NCBI GenBank assembly: GCA_022565195.1
Contig: JADFJZ010000141.1
Span: 1-5,522 of the forward strand
Source: Planctomycetota bacterium
GTDB lineage: Bacteria > Planctomycetota > Phycisphaerae > UBA1845 > CAIVHJ01
Direction: 5' to 3'
DNA: 5,522 nucleotides
Numbering within the stretch: the stretch's first letter is position 1; the number at the start of each line of letters is the position of its first letter. Under the pieces are notes generated by a model. That model saw only the letters and a program-made list of their open reading frames with translations, was not told the origin of the DNA and did no database searches. A program made the position numbers and the translations under genes. Positions 1 through 5,229 of the stretch are shown piece by piece.

Positions 1-1
1 G

Positions 2-23
2 CGGTCGGCCTCCGTGCCGACCG
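2..23 (+). repeat. GC-rich hairpin (8-bp perfect stem, 6-nt loop)
   Basis: Arms CGGTCGGC (2-9) and GCCGACCG (16-23) are exact reverse complements around the loop CTCCGT. On the plus strand the stem is followed by TTTCG, so it could be a weak intrinsic terminator for a plus-strand gene ending left of the window. The T-run is only three bases and the upstream gene is not visible, so I report only the inverted repeat as certain. Confidence 0.5.
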
Positions 24-45
24 TTTCGTGCCGGTGTGGCGATCG

Positions 46-63
46 CGCAGGCTAAAGCCTGCG
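46..63. repeat. 18-bp palindrome (8-bp arms, 2-nt centre)
   Basis: CGCAGGCT (46-53) and AGCCTGCG (56-63) are perfect inverted copies around AA. The two-base centre is too tight for an ideal RNA hairpin, so this reads more like a DNA palindrome or part of a dispersed intergenic repeat. From memory, similar 'AGGCT..AGCCT' palindromes are common between genes in planctomycete genomes; I cannot check copy number here. Confidence 0.55.
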
Positions 64-83
64 GCTCCTTGACCCGACCGGCG

Positions 84-100
84 GCCGGCGGAACGCCGGC
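84..100. repeat. GC-only hairpin (7-bp stem, GAA loop)
   Basis: GCCGGCG (84-90) and CGCCGGC (94-100) pair perfectly across a GAA triloop. It lies 20 bases right of the 46-63 palindrome, and the two may form one composite intergenic repeat. No T-run follows on either strand, so it is not a classical intrinsic terminator. Confidence 0.5.
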
Positions 101-117
101 GGTGCGCATGACGAGAG

Positions 118-138
118 ACCGGACACGGTCGGTCCGGT
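118..138 (-). repeat. Hairpin downstream of the 170-679 gene (7-bp stem, 7-nt loop)
   Basis: ACCGGAC (118-124) and GTCCGGT (132-138) are exact reverse complements around a 7-nt loop. Read on the minus strand it begins 31 bases after the stop codon of the 170-679 gene, the right place for transcription termination or 3'-end protection. There is no downstream T-run, so a terminator role is only a possibility. Confidence 0.4.
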
Positions 139-169
139 TAGAGGGAGTGCCTGAGGCAGCCTGTCGGGC

Positions 170-679
170 CTACGCGACGACGTCCAAACGTCCGGACTCG
201 TCGACGACTTTCGTTTCCTGTTCGCCTTCTGCTGGAGCGTCACCGGTCACGACGGTCGGCGTGCCGAGCGGCACGGCCGCGGCTTCCGGCGCTTTGCCTT
301 CCGCAGCCGCTTCGCCCTGCACGGTGTTCACCACTTCGCCCTGCGCGGTGTTCACCACGACCTGATCTTCGCCTTCGTCGGATTCGGGCTCTCTCAGGCC
401 TTGCTCTTCGAGCGACCGGTTGCGCGCTTCCTCGGCGGCGGCCTTGCGGGCCTCGTCATTCTCGGCAGCGTTCTTCTCGTTGCGGCGGTCGATGAGTTCC
501 TGCCCCTGCTGCACCACCGCGCGTGTGGCTGTGCTTGTCAACTGCAGAATGGCCGCCTCGTTGCTGAACGGTATCGCCGTGCCGGACGATTCCTTGTCGC
601 GGTCTGCTCGTTGAATGAGTGTCGGAGACCCCGGAGGAGGCAGCCCGCCTCCCAGTTCCGCACCTGTCAGGATGGACAT
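170..679 (-). CDS. Acidic low-complexity hypothetical protein (169 aa)
   Basis: I do not recognise a family. The start is supported by AAGGGG eight bases upstream of the ATG, and the frame has strong G/C third positions. The N-terminus (residues 1-35) is glycine- and proline-rich. Residues 36-66 look helical and moderately hydrophobic. Residues 64-97 are a strongly charged, Ala/Glu/Arg-rich stretch that could form a single long helix or coiled coil. From about residue 98 the chain is acidic and rich in Ala, Glu, Gly and Val, probably disordered, and holds two consecutive 8-residue repeats (108-115 VVNTAQGE, 116-123 VVNTVQGE). No signal peptide, transmembrane segment or cysteine is apparent, so a cytoplasmic location is the default guess. 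It is transcribed divergently from the amidohydrolase at 906. The long plus-strand frames opposite it lack its ribosome site and are most likely shadows. Confidence 0.72.
   Translation of the reverse strand: MSILTGAELGGGLPPPGSPTLIQRADRDKESSGTAIPFSNEAAILQLTSTATRAVVQQGQELIDRRNEKNAAENDEARKAAAEEARNRSLEEQGLREPESDEGEDQVVVNTAQGEVVNTVQGEAAAEGKAPEAAAVPLGTPTVVTGDAPAEGEQETKVVDESGRLDVVA
311..358 (-). repeat. In-frame 24-bp tandem duplication
   Basis: Bases 311-334 and 335-358 are adjacent 24-base copies differing at one position (A321 versus G345). The unit is a multiple of three and in register with the codons of the 170-679 gene, so each copy adds eight residues (VVNTAQGE then VVNTVQGE). The single difference changes Ala to Val. 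Near-identity at synonymous sites points to a recent duplication by slippage or unequal recombination. Confidence 0.9.
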
Positions 680-905
680 TGCTTTTACCCCTTACTTCGG
701 CGACTTTCCCAGTAGGGCAAATGTAGAATACGAAGGCGGGCGGGCCAAGAATTTGAGGGCGATTTTCGGCCTGCAGGGTCCGACTCAGTTTGCCATTGAA
801 TATCCGGACGTTCGTGATTAGGTTCCCATGTCATGGACGCACGCGCTTCTCGGACGCAGCCTAACTTAGCCGGCCTGCTCCGCCTGAGGTTTCGATAATC
901 GGACC
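680..905. other. Divergent intergenic region (226 bp)
   Basis: This separates the minus-strand 170-679 gene from the plus-strand amidohydrolase, so promoters for both should lie here. On the minus strand a TATTCT hexamer (complement of bases 726-731) is a possible -10 element for the leftward gene, without a good -35. On the plus side TTGCCA (790-795) could be a -35 for the amidohydrolase, but no good -10 follows at normal spacing. GAGG at 886-889 lies 16 bases before the amidohydrolase ATG, too far for a normal ribosome site. A short plus-strand frame crosses the left half but starts opposite the 170-679 gene; I treat it as a shadow. No RNA gene was recognised. Confidence 0.5.
688..693 (-). 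promoter_or_regulatory. Ribosome binding site of the 170-679 gene
   Basis: On the minus strand AAGGGG ends eight bases before the ATG at 679-677. It is the clearest Shine-Dalgarno match next to an annotated start in the window and decides this start. Confidence 0.55.
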
Positions 906-2129
906 ATGATCCTCGCCGCCAAGTGGATTCTGCCCATTAGCCAACCGTTCATCGAAGACGGCGCCATCGCGGTGCGCGACGGTCGTATCGAAGGGATCGG
1001 CCCGCGCCGCGAGTTCGCCAACGCGGAGGTCGAAGATCTCGGCGACTGCATCATTATGCCCGGATTGATCAACGCGCACACGCACCTGGAACTCGGCCAT
1101 TTGCAGGGCGCGATCGATCAGCCCGGCGATCTGGTGGAGTGGTTGCTTCGGATCGTCGCCAGCCAGCACGGCTTGAGCCAGGACCAGCTCCGGGAGCGTA
1201 CGGAGACCTCCGTCCGCACGGGTGTCGAAGAGTCACTGGCGGCGGGCGTCACGACCGTCGGCGATGTCAGTCGCTTCTGCGCGCTGACCCGCCCGTTGTT
1301 GCGCGATGGACCTCTGAGAGTGGTATCCTTCGGCGAGGTGCTGGGCATCGGCAAGGGCCGACTTCGCGTCGATGAGCGTTTGCGGGCGGCCGGCGACCGG
1401 CAACACGATTCCAACTTCCTGATCACGGCACTTTCGCCACACGCGCCTTACTCGATCGAGGGAGACGGCATCGAACGCGTTATCAACCACGCCCGCCAGC
1501 ACGACATGCGGACCTGCATGCACTTGGCGGAGAGCGTGGAGGAAATCCAGTTTCTCGAAACGGGGCAAGGCCGATTCCGGGAGCTGCTGGAGCAGATCGG
1601 CGTGTGGGACGACTTGATCCCCGTCCCCGGGCATACGCCCGTCCGCTGGATGTGCGAACTTGGCGGCCTCGGGCCGGAATGCGTGATCGCTCACGGAAAC
1701 TACGTGGACGTTGATGAGATTGATTTGCTCTGCGCCACGGGCACGAGCGTGGCCTACTGCCCGCGCACGCACAGCTACTTCGGCCACCCGCCCCACCCCG
1801 TGCTGGAACTGATGGGCGGCGGGGTGAACGTTTGCGTCGGCACGGACAGTTTGGCCTCCAATCCATCGCTTTCAGTGTTGGAGGAGTTGATTCACATTCG
1901 GAACGAGCACGCCGAATTGCCGCCCGACGTGATATTGGCCATGGGCACCCTCAACGGCGCCCGGGCCCTGGGTCTGGCCCACGAGATCGGCTCACTCGAA
2001 CCCGGCAAGCAGGCGGATCTGGCCGTCTTTCGTTGCGCCGACGACCTCGCCGACCATCCCGAACAGGCATTGCTGTCGGGCGATTCCTCGCTCGCCCGAC
2101 TCTACGTCGCGGCCAAACGAATCCACTGA
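906..2129 (+). CDS. Metal-dependent amidohydrolase, cytosine deaminase/chlorohydrolase type; possible aminodeoxyfutalosine deaminase
   Basis: Probably a cytosolic hydrolytic deaminase acting on an amino-purine or related ring. The full set of mononuclear-metal residues of the amidohydrolase superfamily is visible: H58 and H60 in NAHTHLE, H206 in MHLAES with E209 as the likely proton shuttle, H263 in IAHGNY, and D314 in VGTDSLASN. Residues 1-55 and about 360-407 form the composite beta domain (GLINAHTH entry; LEPGKQADLAVF exit), and the TIM barrel lies between. At 407 aa the length is normal and the chain looks intact. The CPRTHSYFGH stretch (285-294) with GTDSLASNPSLS resembles, from memory, planctomycete and acidobacterial proteins annotated as aminodeoxyfutalosine deaminase, which remove ammonia from 6-amino-6-deoxyfutalosine in menaquinone synthesis. 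S-adenosylhomocysteine/adenosine, guanine or other deaminase activity is possible, and no mqn gene is nearby. The ATG fits the family N-terminus although no clear ribosome site precedes it. Superfamily is very sure; substrate is not. Confidence 0.93.
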   Translation: MILAAKWILPISQPFIEDGAIAVRDGRIEGIGPRREFANAEVEDLGDCIIMPGLINAHTHLELGHLQGAIDQPGDLVEWLLRIVASQHGLSQDQLRERTETSVRTGVEESLAAGVTTVGDVSRFCALTRPLLRDGPLRVVSFGEVLGIGKGRLRVDERLRAAGDRQHDSNFLITALSPHAPYSIEGDGIERVINHARQHDMRTCMHLAESVEEIQFLETGQGRFRELLEQIGVWDDLIPVPGHTPVRWMCELGGLGPECVIAHGNYVDVDEIDLLCATGTSVAYCPRTHSYFGHPPHPVLELMGGGVNVCVGTDSLASNPSLSVLEELIHIRNEHAELPPDVILAMGTLNGARALGLAHEIGSLEPGKQADLAVFRCADDLADHPEQALLSGDSSLARLYVAAKRIH

Positions 2130-2132
2130 ACA

Positions 2133-2168
2133 GGAAAGAGAAAAAGAGGAAGGGGAAGCGCTCTCCCC
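2133..2168 (-). terminator. Candidate intrinsic terminator of lptB
   Basis: On the minus strand GGGGA (complement of 2164-2168) pairs with TCCCC (complement of 2152-2156) around a 7-nt loop. A pyrimidine tract with five consecutive T's follows (complement of 2133-2151). It sits about 95 bases beyond the lptB stop. The stem is only five base pairs and the T's begin a few bases late, so this is a moderate candidate. It also lies just past the stop of the convergent amidohydrolase, where the tract is purine-rich on the plus strand and would not terminate that gene. Confidence 0.4.
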
Positions 2169-2229
2169 AGCAGGCATAGTCGTAGATGAGTCACACGGTC
2201 TCTCTCCGCATCGTACCCGTCCTCAACTG

Positions 2230-2250
2230 GCTACAGGCTACTCGCTACTT
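2230..2250. repeat. Three-copy degenerate heptamer repeat
   Basis: GCTAC occurs at 2230, 2237 and 2244, exactly seven bases apart, giving units GCTACAG, GCTACTC and GCTACTT. It lies just downstream of the lptB stop in the convergent gap. Short heptamer arrays are known from intergenic DNA of some bacteria; with three units, chance or slippage is equally plausible. Confidence 0.45.
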
Positions 2251-2262
2251 TGCCTAGGCGGA

Positions 2263-3003
2263 TCAATCGAACTCGTCGCCGCGAAAAGTGTCGCCCAGAT
2301 AGGTTCGGCGAACAACTTCGTCGGTGATCAATTCTTTCGGCGTACCGTGCCGGAGCACTTTGCCTTCATCCAAAATATAGGTGCGGTCCGTGATGGTCAG
2401 GATCTCGCGGACGTTGTGGTCGGTCAGCAAAATGGAAATCCCCTGCTCATCGCGCAGCTTGAGGATGTCGCGCTGCAGATCATGCACGGCGATCGGATCG
2501 ACGCCGCTGAACGGCTCATCGAGCAGCAGCAGTCTGGGGTGGGTGATCAGCGCTCTGGCGATTTCCAGCTTGCGGCGCTCACCGCCGGACAACGTTCGGG
2601 CAAGCTGTCGCGCGTTGACCGTCAAGCCAAAGCGCTCCATGAGTTCCTCCGCTTGCCTGCGACGGTCCGCCTCGCTGAGATCTTTCAAGGACTCCAGGAT
2701 GGCGAGCAAGTTGTCCTCGACCGAGAGTCTCTGGAATACACTGGGTTCCTGTGACAAGTAACCCATCCCGCGCCGCGCCCGCTGATACATGGGCAAATGA
2801 CTGATGTCCTCGCCGGCCAGCACAACCCGGCCTTCATCCGACGCAATCATGCCGACGGTGATTCGGAACGAAGTGGTCTTGCCGGCGCCGTTTCGGCCCA
2901 GCAAGCCGACGATCTCGCTCTCGCCGACTTCAAATCCCACGCGATCGACGACACGCCGGCCATCGTAGGTCTTGATCAGATTATGTGTTTCCAACAATGG
3001 CAT
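2263..3003 (-). CDS. lptB: LPS export ABC transporter ATP-binding protein LptB
   Basis: LptB is the cytoplasmic ATPase of the LptB2FGC complex, which extracts lipopolysaccharide from the inner membrane and drives it along the LptA bridge to the outer membrane. All nucleotide-binding motifs are present: Walker A GRNGAGKTT (36-44), Q-loop Q85, signature LSGGE (138-142), Walker B LLLLDEP with catalytic E163, D-loop SGVD (166-169) and switch H196. The GYLSQEPSVFQRLSVEDNL segment (81-99) is the hallmark that separates LptB from LivF/LivG-like relatives. The 246-aa length is close to the E. coli protein (241 aa). The ATG fits the family N-terminus, but no clear Shine-Dalgarno precedes it, and the next alternatives would remove the first beta strand. 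It stands alone: neither lptA/lptC nor rpoN, frequent companions in Proteobacteria, is next to it. It faces the amidohydrolase convergently and follows lepB after a 436-bp gap, so it probably has its own promoter. Confidence 0.94.
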   Translation of the reverse strand: MPLLETHNLIKTYDGRRVVDRVGFEVGESEIVGLLGRNGAGKTTSFRITVGMIASDEGRVVLAGEDISHLPMYQRARRGMGYLSQEPSVFQRLSVEDNLLAILESLKDLSEADRRRQAEELMERFGLTVNARQLARTLSGGERRKLEIARALITHPRLLLLDEPFSGVDPIAVHDLQRDILKLRDEQGISILLTDHNVREILTITDRTYILDEGKVLRHGTPKELITDEVVRRTYLGDTFRGDEFD

Positions 3004-3439
3004 TTGAAGTACCAGCCAGCTCGCTAAACACCCGAAATTCCAGTGGAAAGTCTGTTAGATAAAGAAGGTGAGAATCAGGATGAACTCCCTCTCAAACAGA
3101 ATTCTCAACGATCCGGAAACACGCCGCCCTCTGCTTTCGATTCAAGCTGCGTGACTACGTAAGCTACTGTTCAGCATAATGTTAAGTTCGTTTGTGCGAT
3201 TCATTACATACCTTCAAGATAGAGGTTCACGTCTCTGTCGGGAATACTCTGAGACGATCGCCGGGCGACTGCAATCGCAGCCTGTTGATTTCCTGTGGAT
3301 AACCTCGTGGTAGCAATGGAGACGAGGCATCGTTCGGAATCTCACTCTGTTGCCAGCGGTTCATAGCTTCGCGTGCTGCATTTCGAGATAGCGTGAACCC
3401 CACCACCGGCTATCGCGAGGCGCCGGCGGCTGCATGGAC
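3004..3439. other. 436-bp intergenic region between lepB and lptB
   Basis: This is the largest gap in the window and is visibly less GC-rich than the flanking genes. It should contain the lptB promoter and the end of the lepB transcript. On the minus strand TATCTA (complement of 3056-3061) could be a -10 for lptB, but no good -35 pairs with it. It also holds a perfect DnaA box (3294-3302), a 6-bp hairpin with a 15-base loop (3230-3235/3251-3256), an imperfect hairpin just past the lepB stop (3403-3410/3422-3429, one mismatch), and a plus-strand 24-codon frame at 3080-3154 preceded by AAGGTGA. No tRNA, known ncRNA, riboswitch or long gene was recognised. Confidence 0.6.
3294..3302 (-). promoter_or_regulatory. 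Perfect DnaA-box match
   Basis: TGTGGATAA on the plus strand is TTATCCACA on the minus strand, identical to the strongest E. coli DnaA box. It is a single site: I saw no second good match in the gap and no dnaA, dnaN or other replication gene nearby, so this is not evidence of an origin. It could titrate DnaA or place lptB under DnaA control, or be chance, which is unlikely but possible for nine bases in 436. Confidence 0.35.
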
Positions 3440-5209
3440 TCATCGAATCCAACGCATCTTCCCCACGCTGGGAATCACACCAAATCTCTTGAGCACCGGC
3501 AGCCAACGGAGCCGGTGGCCGCTGGGCCAGTAAACAAAAAACGCCTTGCCGATCAACTGGTCCGCCGGAACGGTGCCAATTTGATAGTCCCGCCCGCGCT
3601 TCACCAGATAGTCGCCGGGCTTGATCCACAGCCGCGAGTCCTGGCTGGCGGGGCTGTTGTCGCCGAGCATAAAGTGCTCGCCGTCGCGCAAGTAGATGGG
3701 GCTGCCGGTCGTGCCCCAGGGCAGATGTCCGTCGTTGCTGCTGGGCGCACTCTTTTTGTAATGGACGTCGCGATCGAGCACGAGATGCGCCAACGTCAAA
3801 TCCAGATCGTCGGCGTAGATCCGCGCACGGGGATGATTATGGCGTTGGCTGCGTCCTCGAAGTTTCTTGATGTTGGGGGCGTAGTCTTCATCCGTCGTCT
3901 CGATCAGCGGTTCGGTGGCGCCGTTTATTTTCACGTACACGCGGTAATCCACGATGCCAAATTCGATCTCGATCGGCTCGCCGGCTTTCCACGGGAACAT
4001 GTGGGCGATCTTGCGGATCGGCTGTGATTGCCCTTCATGTTTTCCTGCGCTCTTGAGAACAACTTCGCCGTTGGGGTCGAACTCGGCCACGAAGATGTCA
4101 TCGTGCTTCGAGAGCCGGAGCCCAAGCACGCCGGCGCCAGCGGCATAGTCGAGGACCAGCTTCATACGCAGGTCGCCGACCTGATCTGAGGGTTCACTCA
4201 TACGGCTGCCGTAGTTGTAGGCGTAAAAATCCTCGATCGGCTTGCCCATGAACTCGATCGTCTGTCGTTCCTCATCGAGGCCGTCGAATCGAATTCGCGG
4301 CTGCGACGTGTTCCAGCGGCTCACGTCCGCAGGGGAGTCGGTGGCTTGCCACCTCGGCGGAGGGCGTCTCCGCTGCGCCTCGCGAGGCAAGTAATCCTGA
4401 TGGAAAACCACGCGCCACAGTGCCTCCTGTGCGATCGAGGTCTTGCGCTGAATGCGATACTTCGAGTTCAAGGCAGAAGCCAACTTCTCTTGCAAGAGCC
4501 TAAGCTGACTAGAACTGCCGCTTCTGCCGGACTGGAAGACTTGATATTTTGTATCGATCAATTGATCCAGCAGAGTCTTGGTTTTCGAATCCAGTTCGTC
4601 CACGCGGCACGTGTAAACGTCGCCGTCGATGATCTCCAGCACTTCGTTGGGCACGCCGACGAGTCGCTTGATGTAGTTGTCTTCGCCGTTGAGCGGATTC
4701 TTGAAGACCACCACGTCCCAGCGCTGCGCTTCGAGCAGCGGGCCGCCCAGGTCGAAAGGCCATTTGAATACCAGGATGCGGTCGCCGCTCTTCGGCTCAA
4801 AGCTCAAGTGTGAGATGAGTTCCGCCACCTCCGGGCTTTTGGGTTTGAGGTTCGGCTGGAACCACTGCTTCCGTTTTATGCAGCGGTTCCGGGAAACATG
4901 ATAAGGAAGGAGTTCGTGACTCGCAGTCGCCCAGTCGCAATTGGGACACTTGATCTTCTCACGTTCGGCGTGACGATCCGGTAGGCCGTAGGCGTATTCC
5001 CATCCGCACTCGGTGCAGATCTCCGTACCGTGCTTGCCGAACAGGGTCGGCGCCATCGAGCCGGTCGGAATGACGAACGCCTCGACCAGGAACCCGCGAA
5101 AGACGAACGCCAGGATAAACGCGATCACCAGCGACTCGATGGTGTCCTTGATGTTCTCGACTTGATCGGTCGGCGCTCTGCCGGCTGTATGTGTTGGAGC
5201 TGAACTCAT
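3440..5209 (-). CDS. lepB: Type I signal peptidase, enlarged planctomycete-type
   Basis: LepB is the inner-membrane serine/lysine protease that removes signal peptides from exported proteins on the periplasmic side. One N-terminal transmembrane segment (about residues 24-46) leads directly into the nucleophile box IPTGSMAPTL with Ser51. Lys181 in YIKRLVGVP is the general base, and the GDN..S.DSR box lies at 516-526. At 589 aa it is far larger than E. coli LepB (324 aa). Two insertions explain this. Residues 65-91 carry CxxC (65, 68) and CPNC (88, 91), a probable zinc ribbon. About 300 residues follow between the Lys box and the GDN box: a helical, perhaps coiled-coil part (203-262), a Pro/Arg-rich linker (275-300), and a beta-rich domain (about 342-485) resembling a concanavalin/LamG-like sandwich. 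I recall related modules, including the DFYAYN motif (327-332), in planctomycete signal peptidases. The ATG has GGAAAG five bases upstream and lies 20 bp after the preceding gene's stop, implying an operon. Catalytic residues are intact, so it should be active. Confidence 0.95.
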   Translation of the reverse strand: MSSAPTHTAGRAPTDQVENIKDTIESLVIAFILAFVFRGFLVEAFVIPTGSMAPTLFGKHGTEICTECGWEYAYGLPDRHAEREKIKCPNCDWATASHELLPYHVSRNRCIKRKQWFQPNLKPKSPEVAELISHLSFEPKSGDRILVFKWPFDLGGPLLEAQRWDVVVFKNPLNGEDNYIKRLVGVPNEVLEIIDGDVYTCRVDELDSKTKTLLDQLIDTKYQVFQSGRSGSSSQLRLLQEKLASALNSKYRIQRKTSIAQEALWRVVFHQDYLPREAQRRRPPPRWQATDSPADVSRWNTSQPRIRFDGLDEERQTIEFMGKPIEDFYAYNYGSRMSEPSDQVGDLRMKLVLDYAAGAGVLGLRLSKHDDIFVAEFDPNGEVVLKSAGKHEGQSQPIRKIAHMFPWKAGEPIEIEFGIVDYRVYVKINGATEPLIETTDEDYAPNIKKLRGRSQRHNHPRARIYADDLDLTLAHLVLDRDVHYKKSAPSSNDGHLPWGTTGSPIYLRDGEHFMLGDNSPASQDSRLWIKPGDYLVKRGRDYQIGTVPADQLIGKAFFVYWPSGHRLRWLPVLKRFGVIPSVGKMRWIR

Positions 5210-5214
5210 CCTGA

Positions 5215-5220
5215 CTTTCC
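5215..5220 (-). promoter_or_regulatory. Ribosome binding site of lepB
   Basis: On the minus strand GGAAAG ends five bases before the lepB ATG (5209-5207), inside the 20-bp gap after the upstream gene's stop. It is a moderate Shine-Dalgarno match and supports the chosen start. Confidence 0.4.
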
Positions 5221-5229
5221 GTAAGAACT

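Noticed and set aside
36..365. Plus-strand 109-codon frame
   Set aside because: It runs through the inverted-repeat cluster and antisense to the 170-679 gene, has Ser/Thr/Ala-biased shadow composition (the tandem repeat reads as CTVFTTSPCAVFTT), and lacks a ribosome site.
401..715. Plus-strand 104-codon frame with hydrophobic N-terminus resembling a membrane protein
   Set aside because: It is wholly or nearly antisense to the 170-679 gene. The hydrophobic run is the reverse reading of its Ala/Glu-rich helix, which commonly gives Leu/Ala-rich shadows.
615..821. Plus-strand 68-codon frame extending into the divergent gap
   Set aside because: Its start overlaps the N-terminus of the opposite gene, there is no convincing ribosome site, and the protein is unrecognisable. 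Transcript data could reopen it.
1233..1796. Minus-strand 187-codon frame inside the amidohydrolase
   Set aside because: It is opposite a fully intact enzyme with all catalytic motifs; the long frame is a by-product of high GC.
3403..3429. Hairpin after the lepB stop as an intrinsic terminator
   Set aside because: The 8-bp stem has one mismatch, an 11-nt loop, and no T-run on the minus strand.
3004..3439. Replication origin or tRNA gene in the gap
   Set aside because: Only one DnaA box and no replication genes were found, and no cloverleaf could be assembled around the TTCGATTC at 3136-3143.
3434..4027. Plus-strand 197-codon frame opposite lepB
   Set aside because: lepB has catalytic motifs on both sides of this stretch and in one continuous frame, so the plus-strand frame is a shadow.
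3440..5209. lepB as a fusion or frameshifted pair of genes
   Set aside because: All catalytic boxes lie in one uninterrupted frame in the correct order, so the extra length is an insertion in a single protein.
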